64,000 bases of DNA from Pseudoalteromonas xiamenensis (GTDB lineage: Bacteria; Pseudomonadota; Gammaproteobacteria; Enterobacterales; Alteromonadaceae). Below the pieces are notes generated by a model that worked only from the letters and a program-made list of their open reading frames with translations, was not told where the DNA came from and searched no databases. Location of the stretch: positions 2,622,001-2,686,000 of the forward strand of contig NZ_CP099917.1 of the NCBI RefSeq assembly GCF_030994125.1, given 5' to 3'. Position 1 is the stretch's first letter, and every line of letters starts with the position of its first letter. Both the position numbers and the translations under genes were made by a program. Of this stretch, positions 35,597 to 43,406 are shown one piece after another.

Positions 35597-36103
35597 ATGG
35601 ATAAGACGATTGCCGGACAAATCATGGATTTTTTGACTGGGATTGGTGTGCCATTCGAACTGACAACGATTGAGCAAAACACATTTTTACCTGGGCTGCA
35701 TTTGCACTTTGGCGTGCTTCAGATAGATCTCGAAAAATTAGAATTTCCAGGCGACATCCTGCATGAAGCAGGTCACATCGCAATATGTGAGCCGAAAGCG
35801 CGTCCCTTTTTACAAGGAGATGTCTTTAAAAATGGTTTGTTAAATGGCCGACAAGCCCAACATATGCATGGTGAGGAAATGGCGGCAACAGCATGGGCCG
35901 TTGCAGCGGTCACGCATTTAGGGTTGCCGCTTGACTTAGTCTTTCATGAGAAGGGTTATCGAGGGTGGAGCAAAAACCTAATCGATGCCTTTTCCGACGG
36001 AGGAGGTTTTGGTTTTCCCTTGCTCGGTGCATGGGAAATGACTCATCCTGAGAAGGGGTATCCACATATGCAAAAATGGATAAGAGATATTTCATGGCTG
36101 TAG
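35597..36103 (+). CDS. Putative zinc-binding protein with HEAGH motif
   Basis: Protein of 168 aa, not assigned to a named family. Residues 56-60 read HEAGH, an HExxH motif typical of zincin metallopeptidases. A further HGEEMAATAW segment near residues 95-104 could supply the third ligand (the second glutamate), as in gluzincin-like proteins. The end is aromatic- and glycine-rich (DGGGFGFPLLGAWEM). No signal peptide, so it is cytoplasmic if it is a protease. The start has AAGGAA eight bases upstream. Confidence 0.6.
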   Translation: MDKTIAGQIMDFLTGIGVPFELTTIEQNTFLPGLHLHFGVLQIDLEKLEFPGDILHEAGHIAICEPKARPFLQGDVFKNGLLNGRQAQHMHGEEMAATAWAVAAVTHLGLPLDLVFHEKGYRGWSKNLIDAFSDGGGFGFPLLGAWEMTHPEKGYPHMQKWIRDISWL

Positions 36104-36245
36104 TGTGATTACTTAACTCAACAGGCTCTAACATTGCAGTTAGATTGGAGGCACTCGGTTATCCCTGAATTTCAGTCATTGCATCTGGCCACATCATTGA
36201 ATAGACCTAATGCGTACGTGAATGGGTGTCCTAGTCTCAAAGTTA

Positions 36246-36280
36246 TGGGGGCGTGCAACAACGGTGCCCCCAAATTCTTT
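36246..36280. terminator. Possible terminator hairpin
   Basis: TGGGGGC (36246-36252) with GCCCCCA (36266-36272) around a 13-base loop, then AATTCTTTT. It lies between the convergent HEAGH gene and the small exported protein gene and could serve either. Confidence 0.5.
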
Positions 36281-36589
36281 TCAAAGTTGAGCTAAAAATT
36301 GCTTTGCTTCGTCACGTGACAGGCAGGCTGCCATTGGTTTATGTCGTAGATTTTTCGCCTTGGTTGTTTTAGGTGTTCCTTGATGTGTGTTGTTTGCTGT
36401 AATGATAGCTACTCGACACTCCACTTCATCCCCATGCTCTTTGTAACTTAATTCCACACGGTCTGCTTTCATAATTAAGTTTTTGTATGGAAACCCTTCG
36501 TCAGTATCAATATGTTCTTGCGCCATCGTTGATGCTGCCAATGACGGAAAAGCGAAGCTAAGTAAACTAATTAATAGAATGTTTTTCAT
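36281..36589 (-). CDS. Small exported protein of unknown function
   Basis: Protein of 102 aa with a clear signal peptide (MKNILLISLLSFAFPSLA). The mature part is about 84 residues with two cysteines (VECRV and AACLS) that may form a disulfide. No family is recognised with certainty; its size and cysteine pattern recall small periplasmic proteins of marine gammaproteobacteria. The ATG at 36589 has GGAGAG upstream. The frame extends to 36652 without a site. Divergent from the LysR gene. Confidence 0.6.
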   Translation of the reverse strand: MKNILLISLLSFAFPSLAASTMAQEHIDTDEGFPYKNLIMKADRVELSYKEHGDEVECRVAIITANNTHQGTPKTTKAKNLRHKPMAACLSRDEAKQFLAQL

Positions 36590-36686
36590 TTTGTCTCTCC
36601 AGAGTCGTGAACTTTCGAGAGTTAGTATTGTTCGGTTGCGCTTTGCTGACAAACGAGTAATATTTACTCATAGTTAAGAAAAACTA

Positions 36687-37577
36687 ATGTATTGTATGAA
36701 GCTTCCTCCACTTAAAAGTCTGCTTTATTTTAAATATGTTGCCGAACTCGGCAGCTTGAAAGCGGCTGCTGAGCAGCTCTATGTGACGCAGGCTGCGGTT
36801 AGCCAGCAGATCAAATTGCTCGAAGAGCATTTAGATTGCTTGTTGTTTGAGCGTAAGATTCGTCAAGTTGTACTTACGTCCTCTGGGCAGCAGCTTTTGC
36901 CCTATGTCCTAACCGGTATGAATAGTTTGGCAAAAGGCGTACAAGCACTCAGACAAGACCCTAGGCCGGATACCTTAAATTTGTCGGTGCTTGGCTCGTT
37001 TGCTCACTGCTGGCTATTACCTCGTTTAAGTGACTTTCAAAAACAGCACCCCGATATCAAAATCCGTTTGGAACCCAGTGACAAGCTCACTAATTTTGAC
37101 GAAGGTGAAACGGATATTGGGATCCGATTTGGTGAAGGTCATTATCCTAATTTACACACAGAACTGCTTGCTGCGGATAGTATTTTACTGGCCTGTAAGC
37201 CGGGACTAATTGATAAAAGCAAACCCATTCGAGCGCAAATTCTGGCGCAAAAGCTGATTATGGACATTTGTCCAGATGCTGAACGTGCTTGGCAGTGTTT
37301 CTTCGATTTACATGACATTGAAAAGCATGAAGCACCAGAGTTCTTGTCCATCGATAATGCGGCAATTGTTGTTCAAGCGGCGCAAGCTGGACAAGGGATT
37401 GCGATGGTCCGAAGACGACTAATCGAGCCGCAGTTGGCACTCGGCCAACTTGAAGCGGTTACGGATTTTGAAATGGACTGTTTGTTTAAATACTTTATCG
37501 CCGCGCCTGAAAATCATTTTCGATGGCAAAAAGTCGTCCATTTTTGCCGTTGGATTAAAGCCCAAATGGGCGCATAG
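36687..37577 (+). CDS. LysR-type regulator, GcvA-like
   Basis: Transcription regulator of 296 aa. The N-terminal winged helix-turn-helix is PPLKSLLYFKYVAELGSLKAAAEQLYVTQ (about 5-60), whose LPPL start is typical of the GcvA/TrpI group. A LysR substrate-binding domain (about 90-290) follows, with DIGIRFGEGHYPNL as in GcvA-like proteins. The target is unknown. It is divergent from the small exported protein gene, which it may control. The start may be the first ATG or the one nine bases later (MKLPPL), and neither has a good ribosome site. Confidence 0.82.
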   Translation: MYCMKLPPLKSLLYFKYVAELGSLKAAAEQLYVTQAAVSQQIKLLEEHLDCLLFERKIRQVVLTSSGQQLLPYVLTGMNSLAKGVQALRQDPRPDTLNLSVLGSFAHCWLLPRLSDFQKQHPDIKIRLEPSDKLTNFDEGETDIGIRFGEGHYPNLHTELLAADSILLACKPGLIDKSKPIRAQILAQKLIMDICPDAERAWQCFFDLHDIEKHEAPEFLSIDNAAIVVQAAQAGQGIAMVRRRLIEPQLALGQLEAVTDFEMDCLFKYFIAAPENHFRWQKVVHFCRWIKAQMGA

Positions 37578-37594
37578 CGCCCACAGGGTATATG

Positions 37595-38626
37595 TTAGAG
37601 TAAATCGGTAAGTAGTATACCAACGCCAATCCGCTCGATGTCGGCGTTATAGTCAATCATACTCTCACCATAGCCGTTGAAATATTGAACGTAGCCACGT
37701 AATTTCCCCCAAGCTGGAAATGACCAATCAAGTTGGATTGCGCCACGGTTGTCGTTGTTTAAGTTGTTTCTCAACATAAAGCTGAATTCATGTTCTTCGT
37801 AGCGATAAGCACCGGAAAACTCGAAGTAACCCATGTACTTGTGAATATCAGGATTGTCGTCGCCTTTTGCATCAAGCGAGTCTTCTTTGCTGTCTTCTGG
37901 AATGCGATACCAAGGCTTTAGGCTGAATACAAAACCACGATTTTCCCAAATGAAGTTGGCGTAAACCCGATTCCAAGAACGTGAATTAGGCTGGCTGCGG
38001 CCGTTGGATTGATGAGAGATACCCAGTGCAAAGGCCATTTCATCGCCCCACAAAACATGGTCATCATCTAAAAAGTTGATCCAAAAAAGTTCGGGCTCGT
38101 AATTGGTTTCTCGAAATGGTGAGGAAATTTCTTTGTTATAAAACTGCCAAAAGGACTGCAAGGTAAAACCCATAAAAATGGCTTGGTCTTTGTCCGAGAA
38201 ACCAGTGTAAATTGGGACTTTTAGTGACAGTTGATACTTTACTTCTAAATGGTCAAGCGGTTCGCCTTCGTCAGTCAATTCGGAAAAGCCATCAAACGGT
38301 CGACTATTCGGATGAGAAACATAAGAAACGGGTAAAATATAGTTACGTTGATGTGGCGTTAATACGTTGCGGTTCTTTGCGCCAACGCTTTCACGAGCAA
38401 CACGTTTATCAAGTTGGCTAACGTTCTTGGCGGCATCCATTTGTGAACAAAACGCTCTCAGTTCACCAACCGTACGATTTTTATCACCAGCAAGCACCTC
38501 ATTTAACACGCATTGTTTAATCAGATCAATTTCATCTGGTTCTTGTTGTGTTTCCGTAGCGGCGAGTGTGTAGCTTGAAGCGAAGAGTGTGGCTAGCGAC
38601 GAAAATACCCACGTTGTGATACGCAT
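37595..38626 (-). CDS. pldA: Outer-membrane phospholipase A1 (OMPLA)
   Basis: Outer-membrane phospholipase of 343 aa. The signal peptide ends near LAA. An N-terminal extension of about 95 residues with two cysteines (KQCVLNE and AFCSQMD) precedes the barrel. Barrel landmarks are FGFTLQSFWQFYN-like strands, the catalytic His-Ser in SHQSNGRS and the asparagine in SRSWNRVYANF, matching His142, Ser144 and Asn156 of E. coli OMPLA. The enzyme is calcium-dependent and active as a dimer when outer-membrane asymmetry is lost. It is convergent with the LysR gene. Confidence 0.92.
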   Translation of the reverse strand: MRITTWVFSSLATLFASSYTLAATETQQEPDEIDLIKQCVLNEVLAGDKNRTVGELRAFCSQMDAAKNVSQLDKRVARESVGAKNRNVLTPHQRNYILPVSYVSHPNSRPFDGFSELTDEGEPLDHLEVKYQLSLKVPIYTGFSDKDQAIFMGFTLQSFWQFYNKEISSPFRETNYEPELFWINFLDDDHVLWGDEMAFALGISHQSNGRSQPNSRSWNRVYANFIWENRGFVFSLKPWYRIPEDSKEDSLDAKGDDNPDIHKYMGYFEFSGAYRYEEHEFSFMLRNNLNNDNRGAIQLDWSFPAWGKLRGYVQYFNGYGESMIDYNADIERIGVGILLTDLL

Positions 38627-38899
38627 GAAAGAGATCCCTTTAATTTTTATAGGGAAAGTATACGCATAACGTATGAAGTTTTCCTGAATTTCTCATCCCA
38701 AGCAGTTTATAACAAAAAAAGCGTCGATTTTATGTGCAGGAGTGACAAAACCAGTACGCAGAACAAGAGAACATGGAAGTGCTAGCCGGACAGTGAGGTC
38801 TTGGTAAAAAGGCTGGCGGCATGTGCCGCCTCACCTTGTAAGTAGTCCATTTTCAATAACTTCAATGAAAGTGGATACTTACTCTCACGCAATAATCGT

Positions 38900-40015
38900 T
38901 TACAGCTCAAAATAATGAGTAAAAAATTTATAAAGTTCAGTACCTTGGTTTACGCTTGCAGAAGCAAAGTGAAGAATCGGAATTGCATCAACCTTTAAAG
39001 TAATGTCATGAAGCGGTTGTTCACTTAAGTACTGCTCCATACGTAGGATCTTAGCGATAGTGGTCCCTGCTGGGATTGGCTCGCCGAGCGGGGCGGTGTA
39101 TTCCACCATGCCACCCATTGGGGCGTAGAAAGCCAAGTAGTCTTTTAAATAACATGCGTAACGAGCCATTCGAGTCGGCTGATACTCATTAGAATCAATT
39201 ACCTTTTTGTGATTCAAATAACTTAATATGCTTTTGGCGTCTTGTTTGGCTTCTTCGAGATCAATCGTCTCTTGTGAGCCAAGTTCAACCGTAAATGCTT
39301 CTACCATGATTGGGAATTCACGATTTCGTTGTGCGAGCGCTTGAGATAATTGCCACCACGGACAGAAGCTTGCTTCATCCATCGCGCCACCAAATCCTTC
39401 AGGGATAAGGAGGACATTTTGAATATCAAAATAACGGGCACTTTCTTTGGCGTACATCGGACAATAAAGGTGTTTTGCCGAAATGGGACCGGTATGAAGG
39501 TCCAACACTAAGTCAGCTTGGTGAGCCAGTGCTTGCAGATTGAGTGCGATCCGCTTGCCCGTGGTGAGACGATAAGCATCGCCATCGAGTAAAGCATGGG
39601 TTTGCTCTAACAACGTTGATTTAAACGCCGCTTTTAATGCACCGTCATCAAGCGTCTGATGGGTTTCAACAAATGCAGGAATTAAATCGGTGTGATCATG
39701 GTACATTCGATTCCAATTTGTGCCCGTAATCGGATCGAAGCGACCAAGCGTAAATTCCCCTGATTTTTGATTACAGCCAATCGGGTTGGCGTAAGGAACC
39801 AGCGTAATATCGCCATTCAATGGGATGTGCTTTAGCAGTTCAAGCAATTGGTAAATCACCGCATTGCCCTGTACCTCGGCACCGTGCATGTTGGCTTGAA
39901 TATAGACCGATGGGCCAGCCCCTGAGCCTTTGAGCCGATACACGGGAATGGTCAGTGGAAGACCATTGGCTATTTCACCGACTTGGATGTTTTCTTGAAT
40001 AATCGAATTCAACAT
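38900..40015 (-). CDS. AstE/aspartoacylase-family zinc deacylase, last gene of the lysine operon
   Basis: Zinc enzyme of about 371 aa in the succinylglutamate desuccinylase/aspartoacylase family (M14-like). The metal-binding pair appears as MHGAEVQGN, with a later DLVLDLHTGP histidine, and the substrate arginine in NWNRMYHD-type context. It is the fourth gene in a tight dapA-dapD-lysA operon. DapD makes N-succinyl intermediates that need a desuccinylase, so this enzyme may replace or supplement DapE (inference). It could instead trim other N-acyl amino acids. Start: ATG at 40015 or GTG at 40021, one base after the lysA stop. Confidence 0.72.
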   Translation of the reverse strand: MLNSIIQENIQVGEIANGLPLTIPVYRLKGSGAGPSVYIQANMHGAEVQGNAVIYQLLELLKHIPLNGDITLVPYANPIGCNQKSGEFTLGRFDPITGTNWNRMYHDHTDLIPAFVETHQTLDDGALKAAFKSTLLEQTHALLDGDAYRLTTGKRIALNLQALAHQADLVLDLHTGPISAKHLYCPMYAKESARYFDIQNVLLIPEGFGGAMDEASFCPWWQLSQALAQRNREFPIMVEAFTVELGSQETIDLEEAKQDAKSILSYLNHKKVIDSNEYQPTRMARYACYLKDYLAFYAPMGGMVEYTAPLGEPIPAGTTIAKILRMEQYLSEQPLHDITLKVDAIPILHFASASVNQGTELYKFFTHYFEL

Positions 40016-40022
40016 GCGCACG

Positions 40023-41228
40023 TTATCTCAAATAATAAAGGGCAGACTCGGCCTGACGAACACATTGCACCTTTCCTTGCTGAATCACATATTCAGCAGG
40101 TAACTCATGGCAAAGGAAGTAAGGCATGCTTTCGGTAAAACCATAGGCACCACATTGGCTGAAAACAAGCCAATCGGTTTCGTCTGTACTTTCAGGAAGT
40201 GTATGGCTTCCAAGGCTATCCAGTGCAGTACAAAGTGGGCCATGAATGGCGAATTGGGCGAACGGTGTATCATCTTGACGAAGTCGTTCGCACGGAAATG
40301 CCTGTCCCGTCACTGCCGGGCGCAGTAAATGATTTACACCGCCAGAGACGATGAGTTGCTTTATGCCGTAATTGGTTTTTTGCTCGACGACAGGATTGGC
40401 GTAGTAACCACATTCACCAACAGCATAGCGGCCCAACTCCATCCATAATTCTTTGACACCAACTGCGCGTTTTATGTCATCAAGAGCAGTTAAGAGTACT
40501 TGCCAATCAAGGTGTTCAGCGTCAGGAGAGTATGGGATCCCCAGTCCTCCGCCCAAATCAAGCACGTCGAGTTGCATGCCTAAACGGTGGGACAATTGTT
40601 GCAATGGCGTCACCATTGCTTGCCAAAGTGAAGCGAGTTTATCCGTCGAGAGCATATTGCCCCATTGAAAAATATGGAGACCCACAAAATTCAAGTGAGG
40701 GTAGTCTTTAAGGTTCAAATGTTGCCACTCTTCAACACCCAAGCCAAAAGGAGTGAGCGTATCCCCGCCAAGCGGATTTTTATCTCCTTCAGGCCAGCGT
40801 AACTGAACACGCAGTAAAACACGTAAGTTCACATGGTGATCAAGAGCTGCTTCTTGTAACCAGAGCACTTGATTGATACTTTCAGCAACAAACGTGGTCA
40901 CACCACGTTTAAGAAAGTGTTGGATTTGGCGTTTTGATTTAGCCGGTCCCGTGTTGAGTACGCGAGTCGCGTCGACACCTTGCGCAAGGACTTGCTCTAG
41001 CTCACCACTGCTTGCAACGTCAAAATCAAATCCTGCTTGGTCGAGACATTTGATGATTTCAGACAGAGGATTCGCTTTCACGGCATACCATAGCTTAACG
41101 ATGTCTTGTTTCGTCAGCAATTGGAGATGCTGGCTCAGCTTATCTAAATCATAAACAAAAAAGGGTGTTTCTTGTTCATGGCACAGAGAGACTAAAGTTT
41201 CGCGAACAGGCGCACTCAAGAACGTCAT
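40023..41228 (-). CDS. lysA: Diaminopimelate decarboxylase
   Basis: PLP enzyme of 401 aa that decarboxylates meso-diaminopimelate to lysine. The alanine-racemase-type barrel has the PLP lysine in LWYAVKANP, the phosphate-binding LDLGGGLGIPYSPD, and ELGRYAVGECG. The C-terminal domain has the active-site cysteine region VFSQCGAYGFTESMPYF. The sequence is a somewhat divergent member, closer to the carboxynorspermidine/ornithine-type clade in places, but the operon context with dapA and dapD supports LysA. Start overlaps the dapD stop by one base (TAATG). Confidence 0.85.
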   Translation of the reverse strand: MTFLSAPVRETLVSLCHEQETPFFVYDLDKLSQHLQLLTKQDIVKLWYAVKANPLSEIIKCLDQAGFDFDVASSGELEQVLAQGVDATRVLNTGPAKSKRQIQHFLKRGVTTFVAESINQVLWLQEAALDHHVNLRVLLRVQLRWPEGDKNPLGGDTLTPFGLGVEEWQHLNLKDYPHLNFVGLHIFQWGNMLSTDKLASLWQAMVTPLQQLSHRLGMQLDVLDLGGGLGIPYSPDAEHLDWQVLLTALDDIKRAVGVKELWMELGRYAVGECGYYANPVVEQKTNYGIKQLIVSGGVNHLLRPAVTGQAFPCERLRQDDTPFAQFAIHGPLCTALDSLGSHTLPESTDETDWLVFSQCGAYGFTESMPYFLCHELPAEYVIQQGKVQCVRQAESALYYLR

Positions 41229-41968
41229 TAACGCAGCACCTCTTCAAGTAACAACGACGCATCAGATTGTTCGTCGCGGTATTTAACAATAAGTGCGCAG
41301 GACATGCTAAGCCCTTGGGCTTGGCCCCACTCGCTTGATGCGGGACGCGAGCCAGGGATCACTATCGCGTTTTCAGGGATCGCTTCGCCTTTATCTAACA
41401 TGCGTTCATTTACACAGTCGTAAACGGGAATGGAGGCTGATAAACGTACGCCAGGCGCGAGTACTGCATTTTTCTTCACGACCACACCTTCGACTAATAC
41501 ACAGCCTGCACCGATGAAAGCGCCATCTTCCACCACCACTGGGCTTGCCCCCACAGGCTCCAAGACACCACCGACTTGCACCGCAGCGCTAAGATGAACA
41601 TTCTTACCAATTTGCGCACATGACCCCACCAAGGCATGACTATCAACCATGGTGCCAGAATCCACATAGGCACCGATGTTGATGTAGGCTGGTGGCATGA
41701 TGATGGTGCCCGATGCGACGTATGCACCACGACGTACACTGCTTCCACCGGGGACCATACGTACACCTTGCTCACTAGCGAAGCCACGCGGTGCTAAATT
41801 ATCTTTATCAACAAAACCACCCGGATATTCTGTGTTTACGCCATGACGAAATGCTTCAAGAATGCCTTGTTTAACTTCGACGTTTGCGTGCCATTGACCA
41901 TTTGCATCTTGAGTTGCTGCACGTACTTTGCCTTGTTCTAAATCGTTTAATAAATCTAACCAGCTCAT
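41228..41968 (-). CDS. dapD: Tetrahydrodipicolinate N-succinyltransferase
   Basis: Left-handed beta-helix acyltransferase of 246 aa, shorter than E. coli DapD (274 aa) mostly at the N-terminus. Hexapeptide repeats are plain from about residue 70 to 190. The active-site region MPPAYINIGAYVDSGTMVD and SCAQIGKNVHLS-x-VQVGGVLEP are diagnostic. It converts tetrahydrodipicolinate and succinyl-CoA to N-succinyl-2-amino-6-oxopimelate. A DapH-type acetyltransferase is less likely because of the conserved DapD motifs. It is the second gene in the riboswitch-controlled operon, nine bases after dapA. Confidence 0.9.
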   Translation of the reverse strand: MSWLDLLNDLEQGKVRAATQDANGQWHANVEVKQGILEAFRHGVNTEYPGGFVDKDNLAPRGFASEQGVRMVPGGSSVRRGAYVASGTIIMPPAYINIGAYVDSGTMVDSHALVGSCAQIGKNVHLSAAVQVGGVLEPVGASPVVVEDGAFIGAGCVLVEGVVVKKNAVLAPGVRLSASIPVYDCVNERMLDKGEAIPENAIVIPGSRPASSEWGQAQGLSMSCALIVKYRDEQSDASLLLEEVLR

Positions 41969-41977
41969 GTTACTACC

Positions 41978-42862
41978 TTAATTCCAAGCTAAAATCGTAT
42001 CGTTTGCAGCACTGAGGGCTACGGTGTTATTCAGTTCTAAATGAGTCAACGGTGGACGCAAATTCGGGGTACCTAAACGCCCTTGTTGATGCATAAGCAC
42101 TTTGACGGGTACAGGGCTTGCAACTTCAAAAAGGCTATGTACGGCATCTGTCCATGTGGTGAATAAGTTCGGGAATGTGCCTGCAAGTGAACGACGCACG
42201 AACTCGGCGGTTTGCTGCGGCCACGCATTGGAAGCCACGCTCACTAATCCAGCAGCGCCAGCTTGGGCGAAATAAGGGATAAGTCCATCGTCGCCACTGT
42301 ACACGGCCACGTTTGGCGCCGCTTTTCGAAAGGCTTCAAATTTACTGATATCACCAGAGGCTTCTTTCAATGCCCAAAGATTATCGTGGTGTTGGAGGTT
42401 AGAAAGCACTTGCGGCGCAATGGCAACCGCACTTCGGCCAGGCACGTTGTATAACATGCAAGGCAGGGATGTGGCTCTTAATAACGCATCAAACCAGTGA
42501 GTCTGACCCACAACACCAGGCTTTGCGTAGAGTGGGGTACCAAGTAAAAACGCGTGAATTGGCAAGTCATTGCAATACGAAACCCAATCTAATTGAGTCT
42601 GTAAATTTATTCCGCCAACGGCAACCATAAGAGGCACGGTGGGCGATAAATCACACACAAATTCTACAATACGTTTTTGTTCATCAAGCGTAAGCGCGAG
42701 CCCTTCGCCGGTGGAACCAAGGAGTAAAATGCCGTTATTGGCCTCGACTTGCTCTTCGACCAGCCGTGCTAACGTATCGAAATCAACGTTATTTTGCGTG
42801 TCAAAAGGCGTAACTAGAGCCGTCCATAACGGAAAGTCTGATAAGTTGAATGATGTTTTCAT
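41978..42862 (-). CDS. dapA: 4-hydroxy-tetrahydrodipicolinate synthase
   Basis: Class I aldolase-type synthase of 294 aa condensing pyruvate and aspartate semialdehyde in the first step of the lysine branch. The pyruvate-binding GSTGEG motif lies near residues 49-54, the proton-relay tyrosine in LYNVPGRS and the Schiff-base lysine in ALKEASGD. The gene has a poor ribosome site (TAGAG), partly inside a hairpin. It is the first gene of dapA-dapD-lysA-deacylase, about 115 bases downstream of the lysine riboswitch. Confidence 0.93.
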   Translation of the reverse strand: MKTSFNLSDFPLWTALVTPFDTQNNVDFDTLARLVEEQVEANNGILLLGSTGEGLALTLDEQKRIVEFVCDLSPTVPLMVAVGGINLQTQLDWVSYCNDLPIHAFLLGTPLYAKPGVVGQTHWFDALLRATSLPCMLYNVPGRSAVAIAPQVLSNLQHHDNLWALKEASGDISKFEAFRKAAPNVAVYSGDDGLIPYFAQAGAAGLVSVASNAWPQQTAEFVRRSLAGTFPNLFTTWTDAVHSLFEVASPVPVKVLMHQQGRLGTPNLRPPLTHLELNNTVALSAANDTILAWN

Positions 42863-42867
42863 CTCTA

Positions 42868-42916
42868 CCGAACTTAAAAGTGTTCGGTGTATTGGCAGGA
42901 TCCAAGACTCCGAACA
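42868..42916 (-). promoter_or_regulatory. Alternative hairpins in front of dapA
   Basis: In the dapA leader, GTTCGG (42868-42873 on the minus strand) next to the ribosome site can pair with CCGAAC (42882-42887). The same segment can instead pair with TGTTCGG (42910-42916). The two helices are mutually exclusive. Formation of the first would partly cover the ribosome site. Confidence 0.55.
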
Positions 42917-42943
42917 GATTAAAATTCGAAGAGCAATGGACTT

Positions 42944-42990
42944 AAAAAAATAGACACATCTGGCCTAATAATTTCAAGACCAGAAGCTCT
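42944..42990 (-). terminator. Leader terminator overlapping riboswitch P1
   Basis: On the minus strand AGAGCTTCTGGTC pairs with GGCCAGATGTGTCT (about 12 bp with one mismatch and one bulge, 12-base loop), immediately followed by A and seven T. Its 5' arm contains the 3' strand of riboswitch helix P1, so P1 and this terminator cannot coexist. Confidence 0.7.
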
Positions 42991-43153
42991 CCACCAAAAC
43001 CAAAATTGGTGACAGACGTTGGGATTCAGCCCAAACGTCCGAAATACGCAGTAGCAAAACACACATACTTCTCGGCGTTATTTCCCCTCGCTGACGTTCA
43101 ATGGGGTTTGCTCCCCTCCAGTCAACTACCTGAATAACGCTCCTCTTCCAGCC
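42978..43153 (-). promoter_or_regulatory. Lysine riboswitch (L box)
   Basis: Minus-strand RNA of about 176 nt closely follows the E. coli lysC aptamer. Helix P1 is GGCTGGAAG with CTTCTGGTC (nine pairs with G-U). Conserved core segments follow in order: GAGGAGCG, then GGAGGGGAGC, then CAGCGAGGGG, then ACGCCGAGAAG, then GGGCTGAATCCC, then CTGTCACCA and finally GGTGGAGAG before P1. It lies directly upstream of dapA-dapD-lysA, so lysine feedback on that operon is expected. Confidence 0.92.
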
Positions 43154-43244
43154 CATAATATCGACCATTTTTTTAGGAAAAATGGTTCGACATATCTAGA
43201 TTGTGAATCAACGTTCACACCTAGCAAAAATCGGGTGAGGCGGC

Positions 43245-43274
43245 ATTGAAACATTTTAGCCGTCTAGGTGTCAA
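43245..43274 (-). promoter_or_regulatory. Candidate promoter of the lysine operon
   Basis: Minus strand has a perfect -35 TTGACA (43269-43274) and a fair -10 TTCAAT (43245-43250) with an 18-base spacer. The start would fall about 85 bases before the riboswitch. ACACCTAG/CTAGGTGT inverted halves at 43217-43224 and 43264-43271 overlap the -35 and may be an operator. Confidence 0.45.
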
Positions 43275-43332
43275 GCGTATATTTTTAACTTAATAGCAAG
43301 AATGGAGTGATTTGGTGATGGTTGAGGGAAGC

Positions 43333-43367
43333 GCAAAAAACAGCACGTTGATATGCTGCATTTTGCG
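43333..43367 (-). terminator. Intrinsic terminator after the DUF4097-like gene
   Basis: Minus strand reads GCAAAATGCAGCA, eight-base loop, TGCTG followed by TTTTTTGC. The core stem is CAGCA/TGCTG, extended by A-T pairs. It separates the TraB/DUF4097 unit from the lysine operon promoter. Confidence 0.65.
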
Positions 43368-43406
43368 TTAAAGTGAATTTAAATGATGCTAAAAGTCGTT
43401 AAAATT

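Noticed and set aside
38815..38830. GGCGGC/GCCGCC hairpin between pldA and the deacylase gene
   Set aside because: Short stem, no T-run; could be chance. The 38627-38899 gap holds no other feature I can support.
43161..43190. TCGACCATTTTT...AAAAATGGTTCGA palindrome upstream of the riboswitch
   Set aside because: It has no T-run in the operon direction and would lie in the 5' leader; it may be only an AT-rich imperfect palindrome, so it is not listed as a feature.
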